Origin: Paenisporosarcina sp. OV554
Lineage (GTDB): Bacteria > Bacillota > Bacilli > Bacillales_A > Planococcaceae
Assembly (NCBI RefSeq): GCF_003058165.1
Contig: NZ_QBUC01000025.1
Span: 1 to 52,033 of the forward strand
DNA length: 52,033 bases
Reading direction: 5' to 3'
Below, piece by piece: positions 1-10,641 of the stretch. Under the pieces are notes generated by a model. That model did no database searches and was not told where the DNA came from. It saw only the letters and a list, made by a program, of their open reading frames with translations. Every line of letters begins with the position of its first letter. The first letter of the stretch is position 1. Both the position numbers and the translations under genes were made by a program.

Positions 1-45
1 CGACGTGTGCAGCTGACGAATACTAATCGATCGAGGACTTAACCA
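1..45 (+). rRNA. rrl: 23S rRNA, 3' end (partial)
   Basis: The first ~45 bases match the conserved end of Bacillales 23S rRNA (the segment ending in ...cgaggacttaacca). Only this 3' tail is in the window. It is followed by a 61-nt spacer and the 5S gene, the normal order of an rrn operon. The exact mature end is uncertain by a few bases. Confidence 0.9.
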
Positions 46-106
46 CAATTTTGAATGGCTTTCAATGGCCCGTTTATCCAGTTTTGAGTGAACAAACACT
101 CAATAA

Positions 107-224
107 GTCTAGTGATAATGGCAAAGAGGTCACACCCGTTCCCATACCGAACACGGAAGTTAAGCTCTTTAGCGCCGATGGTAGTTGGGGGTCTCCCCCT
201 GCAAGAGTAGGACGTCGCTAGGCA
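107..224 (+). rRNA. rrf: 5S rRNA
   Basis: This is a complete 5S rRNA of about 118 nt. It carries the conserved core gaggtcacacccgttccc, then the ccgaacacggaagttaagc block and the gtaggacgtcgc block. The ends gtctagtga and tcgctaggc pair to form helix I, which sets the boundaries. It is the last gene of the upstream rrn operon and is followed at once by a terminator hairpin. Partial copies of its 3' half recur twice downstream. Confidence 0.95.
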
Positions 225-233
225 AGTAAGAAG

Positions 234-260
234 CCGGTACCGAAAGGTACTGGTTTTTTT
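234..260 (+). terminator. rrn operon terminator
   Basis: An 8-bp stem (ccggtacc / ggtactgg, one G-U pair) closed by a GAAA tetraloop is followed by seven T. It lies 9 nt after the 5S gene. The same hairpin recurs at 501-527 and 768-794 in the downstream array. Confidence 0.9.
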
Positions 261-527
261 GTGTTCATTTTTCTATTGAGTCGAAGGTGTGCGAGAAAGA
301 GGAGGAACAAAGAGTTCGAGGAGACAAAAGGAAGAGACTCGGAGCGTATAATATACGCGAGACTCGAAGACCTGCGGTTGACGAAGAAATCTGCCGTTCA
401 TCGTCTTTCGTAGCCCGAATACGGAAGTTAAGCTCGTGCGCCGATGGTAGCTTTAGGGTTTCCCCCTGCAAGAGTAGGACGTCGCTAGGCAAGTAAGAAG
501 CCGGTACCGAAAGGTACTGGCTTTTTT
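261..527 (+). repeat. 5S-tail tandem unit 1
   Basis: This 267-bp unit has three parts: a ~150-bp spacer beginning gtgttcattt, a 5S rRNA 3' fragment at 414-490, and a copy of the rrn terminator at 501-527. The 5S fragment keeps the ggaagttaagctc and gtaggacgtcgctaggc blocks but lacks the 5' half of 5S, and the interior (around 434-460) is changed. The spacer contains a perfect inverted repeat, gcgtata/tatacgc, near 343-358. It is not a functional 5S gene. The unit repeats at 528 with no length change. Confidence 0.85.
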
Positions 528-794
528 GTGTTCATTTTTTCTATTGAGTCGAAGGTGTGCGAGAAAGGAGGAACAAAGAGTTCGAGGAACCAAGGGGGCG
601 AGTCTCGAAGCGTATCCCATACGCGAGAAACGAGAAGCCCGCAGGTGACGAAGAAAGCTGCCGTTCATCGTCTTTCGTAGCCCGAATACGGAAGTTAAGC
701 TCGTGCGCCGATGGTAGCTTTAGGGTTTCCCCCTGCAAGAGTAGGACGTCGCTAGGCAAGTAAGAAGCCGGTACCGAAAGGTACTGGTTTTTTT
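528..794 (+). repeat. 5S-tail tandem unit 2
   Basis: This second 267-bp unit has the same layout: spacer, 5S 3' fragment (681-757) and GAAA-loop terminator (768-794). The 5S fragment is essentially identical to that of unit 1. The spacer middle differs (gcgtat ccc atacgc instead of gcgtata a tatacgc), but the hairpin potential is kept. The register to unit 1 is exact, indicating tandem duplication rather than independent insertion. Confidence 0.85.
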
Positions 795-917
795 GTGTTC
801 ATTTTTTCTATTGAGTCGAAGGTGTGCGAGAAAGAGGAGGAACAAAGAGTTCGAGGAGACAAAGGGAAGAGACTCGGAGCGTATAATATACGCGAGAAAC
901 GAAAAGCCCTCAGGTGC
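795..917 (+). repeat. 5S-tail array, truncated unit 3
   Basis: This is a third copy of the spacer part only. It runs from gtgttcattt through the gcgtataatatacgc hairpin and stops matching near 917 (caggtg). There is no third 5S fragment or terminator. Unique sequence (918-993) then leads into the yaaO-type gene. With units 1 and 2 this fills the 769-bp gap between 5S and the first protein gene; the short ORFs here are not credible genes. Confidence 0.8.
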
Positions 918-956
918 GCCTTCTTCGAATAGACCCTCGAAGGATTCATATTGTTG

Positions 957-962
957 TATAAT
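957..962 (+). promoter_or_regulatory. possible -10 for yaaO-tmk
   Basis: A consensus TATAAT lies 31 nt upstream of the start codon in unique sequence after the repeat array. No convincing -35 is seen at 16-18 nt, so this is only a candidate. Confidence 0.35.
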
Positions 963-993
963 AAAGTCATATTGAAGTGAGAGGGATTAGCAA

Positions 994-2417
994 ATGGATA
1001 AACGACCAATTGTCGAAGCGATGCAACGGTTTTATGAAAGCCAAAATATATCGTTTCATGTGCCGGGTCATAAGCATGGAGCATTGTCTGAATTGCCACG
1101 TGCGTTTATAGATGTGATGAAATTTGACTATACTGAGCTTAGTGGACTCGATGATTATCATCACCCGGAAAGCATTATAGAAGAAGCACAAGTATTACTA
1201 GCTAAAACTTACAGTGCCCAACATAGTTATTTTCTTGTAAATGGTTCTACCGTTGGAAATTTAGCGATGGTGTATGCTACATGCAGAGAAGGGGACCGTG
1301 TGTTGGTTCAACGAAATGCACATAAATCAATTTTTAATGCGCTAGAATTAGTTGGAACACTTCCGATATTCTTAACCCCAGAATGGGATGAAGTGACACA
1401 TACTGCTACACATATAAGCATGGCAACTATGAAAGGTGCCATTGAGCAATATTCTGATGCTAAAGCAATTATATTAACTCATCCAACCTATTATGGTGTA
1501 ACCAACCCCACTATGTTTGAAGTGATTAAAATGGCACACTCCTATGGGATTCCTGTATTAGTCGATGAAGCACATGGTGCACACTTTATCGCAACTGATG
1601 AATTTCCGATGTCTGCGCTTGAAATGGGTGCAGATGTAGTTGTACAATCTGCTCATAAAACATTACCTGCAATGACGATGGGTTCGTATTTACATATTCA
1701 TTCGAAACTTGTTTCTAAAGATAAAGTAAATCGTTATTTGAGAATGCTTCAGTCTAGTAGCCCATCGTATATATTACTCGCTTCACTAGATGATGCAAGA
1801 CAATATATCGGTACATATTCGCGTGGAGACTATCAGTTATTTCTCAAAACTCGTATGCAGTTCGTGGAGAGTTTAAGAACGATTAAATCTCTTGAAGTAA
1901 TTGAAGTCGATGATCCCTTGAAATTACTTTTACGTGTCTCCAAATACACAGGCTATAGTTTGCAGAAGCAGATGGAGCACGAAGGTGTCTACGTGGAGCT
2001 AGCGGACCCTGAGCAAGTTCTGTTGATACTGCCGCTATTAAAGGCGAGACATCAATTCCCTTATGCTGAAATACGTATGAAGATTAAATCCGCTGTAGAA
2101 AAATGCTTAAAACTACAAAGGGACAAGATAGACATTGATTACTCACATGAATTACAAGCTCTTTCGACTTTAGCTGTTTCCTACCATGATTTACAGAACA
2201 AAGAAGAAGAATTCATTTTATATACAAAGGCCGCTGGTCGCATTTGTGCAGGAATGGTTATTCCCTATCCGCCAGGCATCCCATTATTCGTTCGAGGAGA
2301 ACGAATAACTACGACTAAATTGAAAATGCTTGCGGATTATTTAGCGAGCGGGGCAATGATTCAAGGTGAGCATGACCTGGGCAACAAACACTTGCTCGTT
2401 TTGAAGGAGGAAAAAAT

Positions 2418-2421
<4 letters not shown>
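994..2421 (+). CDS. yaaO: PLP-dependent Orn/Lys/Arg decarboxylase family protein (YaaO-like)
   Basis: This 475-aa fold-type I PLP enzyme belongs to the Orn/Lys/Arg decarboxylase family. It should be cytosolic and decarboxylate a basic amino acid; the exact substrate cannot be read from sequence. Visible features are the N-terminal HVPGHKHG, the cofactor-binding VDEAHGAH (Asp191, His194) and SAHKT with the Schiff-base lysine at Lys222. The C-terminal PPGIP motif typical of the family is present. A Shine-Dalgarno (agtgagaggg) precedes the ATG. Its stop overlaps tmk by 4 bp (ATGA), so the two are coupled, as in B. subtilis where yaaO precedes tmk. Confidence 0.88.
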
Positions 2422-3447
<1,026 letters not shown>

Positions 3448-3487
3448 CAGATTTATTTTGAAATAATTTTAGCCATACACGAAAATC

Positions 3488-3523
3488 CCGTGTCTTCCGG
3501 ATATCCGGAGCACGGTTTTTTTT
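3488..3523 (+). terminator. terminator after darA
   Basis: An outer stem ccgtg/cacgg encloses an inner tccgga/tccgga palindrome, followed by eight T. It separates darA from holB. Confidence 0.85.
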
Positions 3524-3545
3524 GAAAGAAGGGGTGAGCACCGAA

Positions 3546-4550
3546 ATGAATGCAAACCTAAAGGATGTTAGAAAGTTACAACCTGTTGTTATGAAGCAAC
3601 TACAAACGGTTTTTCAAAAAAACCGAGTTGCTCACGCATATCTATTTGAAGGAGCAAAAGGCACTGGAAAAGTTGCAGTGATGAGATCTTTCGTTAAATT
3701 ACTATTATGTGAAAAACCGATTCAAAATGTTTCATGTGAAACATGTCGCGGATGTAGGAGATTTGAGTCTGGGAATCATCCAAACTTTATTCAAATTGAA
3801 CCAGACGGTCAAGATATTAAAAAAGATCAAATGTTACAACTGATTTTTGAGATGAATAAAACGGCCCTAGAAGCGGGTCGTAAAATATATGTACTACATC
3901 GGGCAGATAGATTAAATGCTTCTGCTGCAAATACTTTATTGAAGTTTTTAGAAGAACCCGAAGGATTGGTCACTGCTATATTACTAACGGAAAAAGCACA
4001 CGCGATTTTACCAACTATTCGATCACGAAGTCAAATTATTTCTTTTCCATCAATTCCTTATGATGAACGAGTAAAAATACTGCTAGATGAAGGTCTTACA
4101 GCATCTATGGCTGCAACCGTTTCGATGATAACTAATGACTTGGAAGAGTCATTACGCTTGGCAAAAGATGAGCAATTTGCACAGGTTCGAAAAACAGTGT
4201 TAAAATTAATAGAGGCAGTCGAAACTAATGTCCATGAAGCAATGCTATCGGTACATGAGGATTGGTTACCGCTATTAAAAGAAAAAGAAGAAACAGAACA
4301 AGCATTGGATTTACTTTTATTCGCATACCGCGATTTAGTGGCAGTTAAGGCTAATAGTAATGCAACATATACGTATCCGGATTTCTTGCCCTTTTATCAA
4401 CAACGCGCTCTTCATATTTCTTTTGAGCACTTGTCAAATAAAATCGAGGCAATATTAAAATCGAAGCAACAATTGCATCGTAATATGAATCGGACGCTGT
4501 TAATGGAGCAGTTAATGCTGAATTTGCAGGGGGGATATTCGTTTGTATAA
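3546..4550 (+). CDS. holB: DNA polymerase III delta' subunit
   Basis: This is a 334-aa clamp-loader delta' subunit of the replicative polymerase. It contains a degenerate Walker A, GAKGTGK (36-42), and a four-Cys zinc module (Cys55, 64, 67, 70) as in the family. The LEEPEG and TIRSR (arginine-finger-like) motifs follow. ATG 3546 is chosen because gaaggggtga lies 7-9 nt upstream; the in-frame TTG at 3522 and GTG at 3535 are worse placed. It overlaps ricT by 8 bp and follows the darA terminator, so its promoter must be very close or inside that terminator. Confidence 0.92.
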   Translation: MNANLKDVRKLQPVVMKQLQTVFQKNRVAHAYLFEGAKGTGKVAVMRSFVKLLLCEKPIQNVSCETCRGCRRFESGNHPNFIQIEPDGQDIKKDQMLQLIFEMNKTALEAGRKIYVLHRADRLNASAANTLLKFLEEPEGLVTAILLTEKAHAILPTIRSRSQIISFPSIPYDERVKILLDEGLTASMAATVSMITNDLEESLRLAKDEQFAQVRKTVLKLIEAVETNVHEAMLSVHEDWLPLLKEKEETEQALDLLLFAYRDLVAVKANSNATYTYPDFLPFYQQRALHISFEHLSNKIEAILKSKQQLHRNMNRTLLMEQLMLNLQGGYSFV

Positions 4551-5358
4551 TGTGGTAGGTGTCCGCTTTAAAAAAGCGGGTAAAATATATTATTTTGATC
4601 CAACTGATTTTCCTTTGGAAAAAGATCAGTATGTTATTGTAGAGACAGCACGAGGAATAGAGTATGGCAAGGTTGTAGTAGCTATTAAACAAGTTGAGGA
4701 ACATGATGTAGTTTTACCACTCAAGCAAGTCGTACGTCCCGCTGATGAACGTGATCGTCATCAAGTGAAAGAAAATCAGCTAGAATCGCAGCATGCATTT
4801 GAGCTTGGAACAGAAAAAATTGTCGAACATACCTTAGAAATGAAGCTGGTGGATGTGGAATATACGTTTGACCGAAATAAAATCATTTTTTATTTTACAG
4901 CTGAAGGGCGAGTAGATTTCCGCGATTTAGTAAAAGATTTAGCTTCTGTCTTTAGAACACGAATTGAGCTTCGTCAGATTGGTGTAAGAGATGAAGCGAA
5001 AATGCTTGGCGGAATTGGACCTTGTGGACGTATGTTGTGTTGTTCTACATTTTTAGGCGATTTTGAACCAGTTTCAATTAAAATGGCGAAAGACCAAAAT
5101 TTGTCTCTAAATCCTTCGAAAATCTCAGGTTTATGTGGACGATTAATGTGCTGTCTTAAATACGAAAATGATGAGTATGAAACAGCAAAAGAGTTAATGC
5201 CTGATATGGGTGCACGTATATTAACACCTGAAGGTAAAGGTAAAGTAGTAGGAATAAATTTGTTAGAACGCGTGATGCAAGTGGAGTTAGCTGAACAACA
5301 ACGTGTGCTTGATTATACATTAGAAGAAATTCAACAATTTGCAGAAACCCAAGTGTAA
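4543..5358 (+). CDS. ricT: RicT (YaaT), PSP1-domain Fe-S subunit of the Ric/Y-complex
   Basis: This 271-aa protein is the ortholog of B. subtilis YaaT. In the family it joins RicA and RicF in a complex that directs RNase Y mRNA processing and affects Spo0A phosphorelay, competence and biofilm. The PSP1 domain carries two Cys clusters, Cys161/166/167 and Cys198/203/204, which ligate [4Fe-4S] in the known complex. TTG is the start, giving the conserved [13 protein letters not shown]; a gggggat Shine-Dalgarno sits inside holB. No other start fits the conserved N-terminus. Confidence 0.93.
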   Translation: MYNVVGVRFKKAGKIYYFDPTDFPLEKDQYVIVETARGIEYGKVVVAIKQVEEHDVVLPLKQVVRPADERDRHQVKENQLESQHAFELGTEKIVEHTLEMKLVDVEYTFDRNKIIFYFTAEGRVDFRDLVKDLASVFRTRIELRQIGVRDEAKMLGGIGPCGRMLCCSTFLGDFEPVSIKMAKDQNLSLNPSKISGLCGRLMCCLKYENDEYETAKELMPDMGARILTPEGKGKVVGINLLERVMQVELAEQQRVLDYTLEEIQQFAETQV

Positions 5359-5383
5359 TGGACTGAACAATGAGGTGATTTAT

Positions 5384-5749
5384 GTGAAAGATCGTAATTT
5401 TTTGGATACAGTTATGGAATTTGAACAGCAACTAGAATCATTGCAAGGACAGTTCCATGCACTTAAAGAATTCGTAGCTTTTATGATGGAGGAACATCAG
5501 TCTTTGCAACAAGAGAATTTTCTTCTTCGTCAACGGTTAGATGAAATTCATGCAGCCGAAGAAGAAGTTTTAAAACAGTCCGAACTGAATGCGAAAAAAT
5601 TAAGCCGTCTTGATATTGGTGAGGGTTATGATAATTTAGCGCGACTATATCAAGAAGGTTTCCATGTTTGTCATGTACATTTTGGAAGCTCACGCAAAGC
5701 TGAAGATTGCTTATTTTGCCTTGCCTTTTTAAATAAACAAAACGGGTGA
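5384..5749 (+). CDS. yabA: replication initiation control protein YabA
   Basis: This 121-aa protein is YabA, a negative regulator of replication initiation that bridges DnaA and the DnaN clamp. Residues ~1-65 are Glu/Gln/Leu-rich and predicted coiled coil (tetramerisation). The C-terminus has the zinc module His94, Cys96, Cys109, Cys112. The GTG at 5384 is chosen because tgaggtgat lies 4-5 nt upstream and the length fits the family; the ORF is open upstream to 5339 without a Shine-Dalgarno. It is the last gene of holB-ricT-yabA and is followed by a terminator. Confidence 0.9.
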   Translation: MKDRNFLDTVMEFEQQLESLQGQFHALKEFVAFMMEEHQSLQQENFLLRQRLDEIHAAEEEVLKQSELNAKKLSRLDIGEGYDNLARLYQEGFHVCHVHFGSSRKAEDCLFCLAFLNKQNG

Positions 5750-5751
5750 TG

Positions 5752-5793
5752 AAAGACTGATTCCACTGTACGTAAGTGGATGTCAGTCTTTTA
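5752..5793 (+). terminator. terminator after yabA
   Basis: The stem aaagactga/tcagtcttt with an inner tccac/gtgga is followed by T-rich sequence, 3 nt after the yabA stop. Confidence 0.8.
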
Positions 5794-5841
5794 TTGTGAT
5801 GATAGAAAGATAAATTTGGATATCAGTATAGGGAAAGTCAT

Positions 5842-5877
5842 CAGCTTACACCATTATGGGTGCAAGCTGTGTTTTTC
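5842..5877 (+). terminator. second hairpin with T-run before trmN6
   Basis: The stem cagctt-a-cacc / ggtg-c-aagctg is followed by TGTGTTTTT, ending ~21 nt before the trmN6 start. It may be a second terminator or an attenuator in the trmN6 leader. The 149-bp gap holds no convincing gene. Confidence 0.5.
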
Positions 5878-5898
5878 TAATGTCGGAGGGTATAACAA

Positions 5899-6645
5899 AT
5901 GGACTTACACTTACAAGACGATGAGCGATTGGATTACTTGCTTGCAGAAGAGCTTCGTATCATTCAAAGTCCTTCGGTTTTTTCTTTTTCTCTCGATGCA
6001 GTATTGCTTGCTAAGTTTACATACGTTCCGATAAAGCAAGGGGCTATCGTGGATTTATGTACAGGAAATGGGGTCATCCCGTTATTTTTAAGTGCCAGAA
6101 CTCAGGCGAAAATAATTGGTGTCGAATTACAACAACGGTTAGCTGATATGGCTATACGAAGTGTGGATTACAATAAATTACACGAACAAATTACTATTCT
6201 CGAGGGTGACGTTAGGACAATTCCAAAACAACTCGGGTTTGAAAAATATGATGTGGTGACGTGCAATCCTCCTTATTTTCCTGCGCATGAGGCAAGTAAT
6301 AAAAACTTAAAAGAACATTTAGCTATCGCTAGGCATGAGCTCCATTTAACTTTAGATGAAGCAGTACAGTCAGCGAGTCAGTTGCTGAAGCAAGGTGGAA
6401 AAGCGGCATTTGTGCATCGTCCGGGAAGGTTGTTAGATATCGTAACGGCGATGAGAGCAAATCGACTGGAGCCAAAACGCATTCGCTTCGTGTACCCAAA
6501 GGAAGGGAAAGAAGCGAATACGTTGTTAATAGAAGGAATTAAAGATGGGAAACCTGATTTAAAGATTCTTCCTCCATTATATGTATATGATGAACACGGG
6601 GAATACACAGAAGAAGTGCGAGAGATGTTATATGGAAAGAACTAA
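5899..6645 (+). CDS. trmN6: tRNA1(Val) (adenine(37)-N6)-methyltransferase (YabB)
   Basis: This 248-aa SAM-dependent methyltransferase is of the TrmN6/YabB type. Motif I is [11 protein letters not shown] (51-61) and the N6-adenine catalytic motif is NPPY (123-126). The reaction and tRNA target are known for the E. coli homolog; specificity here is inferred. The Shine-Dalgarno gtcggaggg precedes ATG. It overlaps yazA by 14 bp, forming the trmN6-yazA-rsmI group conserved in Bacillales. Confidence 0.9.
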   Translation: MDLHLQDDERLDYLLAEELRIIQSPSVFSFSLDAVLLAKFTYVPIKQGAIVDLCTGNGVIPLFLSARTQAKIIGVELQQRLADMAIRSVDYNKLHEQITILEGDVRTIPKQLGFEKYDVVTCNPPYFPAHEASNKNLKEHLAIARHELHLTLDEAVQSASQLLKQGGKAAFVHRPGRLLDIVTAMRANRLEPKRIRFVYPKEGKEANTLLIEGIKDGKPDLKILPPLYVYDEHGEYTEEVREMLYGKN

Positions 6646-6904
6646 TGATCATAAATTTTATGTTTTGGAATGTGTAGATGGTTCTTATTATGCTGGCTAC
6701 ACTAATGATTTGGACAAGCGAGTGAGTGTTCATAATAGTGGCAAAGGGGCGAAGTATACAAGAGCTAAACGCCCGGTTTTTTGTATTTATCAAGAAGTTC
6801 ATGAAACGAAACAACTTGCGATGAAAGCAGAATATGCATTTAAACAGTTAACAAAGATTAAAAAAACAGAGTATATAGCAAATGGACTGAGAGGTGAACA
6901 ATGA
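6632..6904 (+). CDS. yazA: GIY-YIG endonuclease-fold protein (YazA)
   Basis: This 90-aa single-domain GIY-YIG protein (UPF0213/YazA) shows the paired strands [16 protein letters not shown], then a conserved Arg/His region and a C-terminal Glu (in AMKAEYAFK). Biological role is undetermined in the family. ATG 6632 gives the conserved start METT-like (here [11 protein letters not shown]) and overlaps trmN6 by 14 bp. The reading frame is open further upstream, but without a Shine-Dalgarno. It overlaps rsmI by 4 bp. Confidence 0.85.
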   Translation: MERTNDHKFYVLECVDGSYYAGYTNDLDKRVSVHNSGKGAKYTRAKRPVFCIYQEVHETKQLAMKAEYAFKQLTKIKKTEYIANGLRGEQ

Positions 6905-7785
6905 TGAAGACCCAAAAAAGTTTTTCAGGACAATCAACAACCGGGATTTTGTATCTAGTCGCCACGCCAATTGGTAATTTAGAGGATATGACAATCCGTG
7001 CAATTCGCATGATGAAAGAAGCCGATTACATAGCCGCAGAAGACACGCGAAATACGAAAAAGCTGTGTAACTACTTTGAAATTGATACACCGCTCATTAG
7101 TTACCATGAACATAATCTAGAGTACGGCGGCGATAAACTTCTTGAGCTACTTCGGGCAGGAAAGAACATTGCTCTTGTTAGTGATGCCGGTTTGCCTTGT
7201 ATTTCAGATCCAGGAGCGGATATTGTAGCTAAAGCTGTAGCAGAAAATTTATCTGTAGTACCAGTTCCCGGTGCAAATGCTGCATTGAGTGCATTGATTT
7301 CATCAGGTCTATCAACGTTGTCATTTACTTTTCACGGCTTCTTGCCGAGACAAAAGAAGGACCGAAAAGCTGCGCTCGAAGCCATTCAATATCATAAAGA
7401 AACCATGATTTTTTACGAAGCACCTCATCGTCTAAAGGATACATTACGTGATGCACAACAAATACTGGGATCCTCTAGACAAGTAGTGTTAGCACGAGAA
7501 GTGACGAAAAAGTTTGAGGAATTTGTCAGATGTACATTGGATGAAGCAGTTATTTGGGTGGAAAATGAAGAAATTCGAGGCGAATTTGTCTTAGTATTTG
7601 CAGGATCTACTGAAGAAAACCCAATAGATAGTGAAAAATGGTGGATGAATTTATCTATTACTGATCATGTTAATCAAGTAATTGAAAAACAATCACTGAC
7701 GTCAAAAGAGGCTATAAAAGTGGTAGCTGTTGAACGCGATTTACCAAAGAGAGATGTCTATCAAGAATATCATATTCAAGAATAA
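6901..7785 (+). CDS. rsmI: 16S rRNA (cytidine(1402)-2'-O)-methyltransferase
   Basis: This 294-aa protein is a tetrapyrrole-methylase-fold enzyme that 2'-O-methylates C1402 in 16S rRNA. Motifs are LVATPIGNLEDMT (20-32), AAEDTRNTKKL, LVSDAGLPCISDPG and the VPGANA loop. The Shine-Dalgarno gaggtgaa is 2-5 nt before ATG 6901; ATG 6904 is an equally possible start. It ends at a bidirectional terminator shared with the convergent abrB gene. Confidence 0.94.
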   Translation: MMKTQKSFSGQSTTGILYLVATPIGNLEDMTIRAIRMMKEADYIAAEDTRNTKKLCNYFEIDTPLISYHEHNLEYGGDKLLELLRAGKNIALVSDAGLPCISDPGADIVAKAVAENLSVVPVPGANAALSALISSGLSTLSFTFHGFLPRQKKDRKAALEAIQYHKETMIFYEAPHRLKDTLRDAQQILGSSRQVVLAREVTKKFEEFVRCTLDEAVIWVENEEIRGEFVLVFAGSTEENPIDSEKWWMNLSITDHVNQVIEKQSLTSKEAIKVVAVERDLPKRDVYQEYHIQE

Positions 7786-7821
7786 AAAAATCCGGAGTGA
7801 CAAATAGTCGCTCCGGATTTT
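7784..7821. terminator. bidirectional terminator between rsmI and abrB
   Basis: The stem atccggag/ctccggat is flanked by an A-run on the left and T-run on the right, so it can stop transcription from both sides. It fits the convergent gene pair. Confidence 0.85.
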
Positions 7822-7825
7822 GAAG

Positions 7826-8104
7826 TTATTTATTTTGGTTTGATTGAATTTCTTTTACTAACAAATCTGCGCCTTCTGGGCTTAGGATTAATTTTCCGCC
7901 TACTAAACGGAAGTTGTCATCTGATACTTCACCAGTAACAGCACAAGTCATGTTTGGTAAGTATTTTTTCAAGATGATTTTATCTTCATCAACATAGATT
8001 TCTAATGCATCTTTTTCTGCAATTCCTAAAGTACGACGAAGCTCTATTGGAATAACAACGCGACCTAATTCATCAACTTTACGTACAATACCTGTAGATT
8101 TCAT
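7826..8104 (-). CDS. abrB: transition-state regulator AbrB
   Basis: This 92-aa DNA-binding protein matches AbrB. The N-terminal swapped-hairpin domain (MKSTGIVRKVDELGRVVIPIELRRTLGI) is followed by the C-terminal dimerisation domain. It represses post-exponential and sporulation genes during growth. It is the only minus-strand protein gene here. The start is set by gaggag upstream of ATG. A good sigma-A promoter and two perfect tandem 0A boxes lie upstream (8135-8201), which implies repression by phosphorylated Spo0A as in B. subtilis. It is related to spoVT at 26424. Confidence 0.96.
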   Translation of the reverse strand: MKSTGIVRKVDELGRVVIPIELRRTLGIAEKDALEIYVDEDKIILKKYLPNMTCAVTGEVSDDNFRLVGGKLILSPEGADLLVKEIQSNQNK

Positions 8105-8134
8105 AAAAACACTCCTCTCGAATTATAAAGCTAA

Positions 8135-8151
8135 TTCGTCAAATTTCGACA
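8135..8151 (-). promoter_or_regulatory. tandem 0A boxes in abrB leader
   Basis: On the minus strand TGTCGAA (8145-8151) and TGACGAA (8135-8141) match the Spo0A consensus TGNCGAA exactly and start 10 bp apart. They lie ~15-31 nt downstream of the predicted transcription start, the position used for Spo0A repression of abrB in B. subtilis. Confidence 0.8.
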
Positions 8152-8172
8152 TTTATTGCTTGTCTGTTATTT

Positions 8173-8201
8173 ATCATACCAAGTACTGCCATATACGTCA
8201 A
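8173..8201 (-). promoter_or_regulatory. sigma-A promoter of abrB
   Basis: On the minus strand, TTGACG (8196-8201), a 17-bp spacer and TATGAT (8173-8178) point into abrB. Confidence 0.8.
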
Positions 8202-8347
8202 TAATTATTCTTTCCAATTCAAAGTAATATTTGTTAAAAATATGATATTTAATAGATATTTTTGAACGTTTTTGATTATAAATTCAAATTATGTCTAATG
8301 AATGGCAAAAATTGAAAATAAATGGGTATAAATTAACAAGAACTTCA

Positions 8348-8364
8348 TTCGACATTTTTCGTCA
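8348..8364 (-). promoter_or_regulatory. second pair of 0A boxes, next to the metG promoter
   Basis: TTCGACA (8348-8354) and TTCGTCA (8358-8364) read on the minus strand as TGTCGAA and TGACGAA, both exact to the 0A-box consensus and again 10 bp apart. They end 11 bp before the metG -35 and about 185 bp upstream of the abrB promoter -10. Function is unknown. Confidence 0.6.
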
Positions 8365-8375
8365 ATCTTCTATCG

Positions 8376-8404
8376 TTGAAACAAAAGAAGGACTCGGATA
8401 GAAT
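8376..8404 (+). promoter_or_regulatory. sigma-A promoter of metG
   Basis: TTGAAA, a 17-bp spacer and TAGAAT lie 38 nt before the GTG start. The rest of the 338-bp abrB-metG gap is AT-rich. No T-box signature (such as GGGTGG) or other riboswitch element is visible. Confidence 0.75.
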
Positions 8405-8406
8405 AG

Positions 8407-10401
<1,995 letters not shown>

Positions 10402-10410
10402 GTATTTTAT

Positions 10411-10447
10411 AATAAGCCTGTTTAGCCTACGCTAAGCAGGCTTATTT
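10411..10447 (+). terminator. terminator after metG
   Basis: The stem aataagcctg/caggcttatt with inner tagc/gcta lies 9 nt after the stop. The following ~190 bp to tatD is AT-rich with no convincing element. Confidence 0.75.
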
Positions 10448-10641
10448 AATAAAGAATTAAACGTTATTCTTTAGATCGCTTGTATGAAATGGAGTAAAGT
10501 TATTTGAAATAACTTGATTATTTTAGGGGAATAAACTGACTAATGTATAAAAAACATGGCTTTGTCATCAAAATGTTACAATGCTGTGATGTCATTACAC
10601 TGATTAAAATCTAAAATAGAGATTACGTGAGGCGGATTATT

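Noticed and set aside
414-490. Additional functional 5S rRNA genes at 414-490 and 681-757
   Set aside because: Both lack the 5' half of 5S, including its helix I strand, and have altered interiors; they are fragments within a tandem repeat.
5780-6034. 84-codon ORF overlapping the trmN6 start
   Set aside because: It is out of frame with the clear methyltransferase, rich in Phe/Ser/Leu and without a ribosome site.
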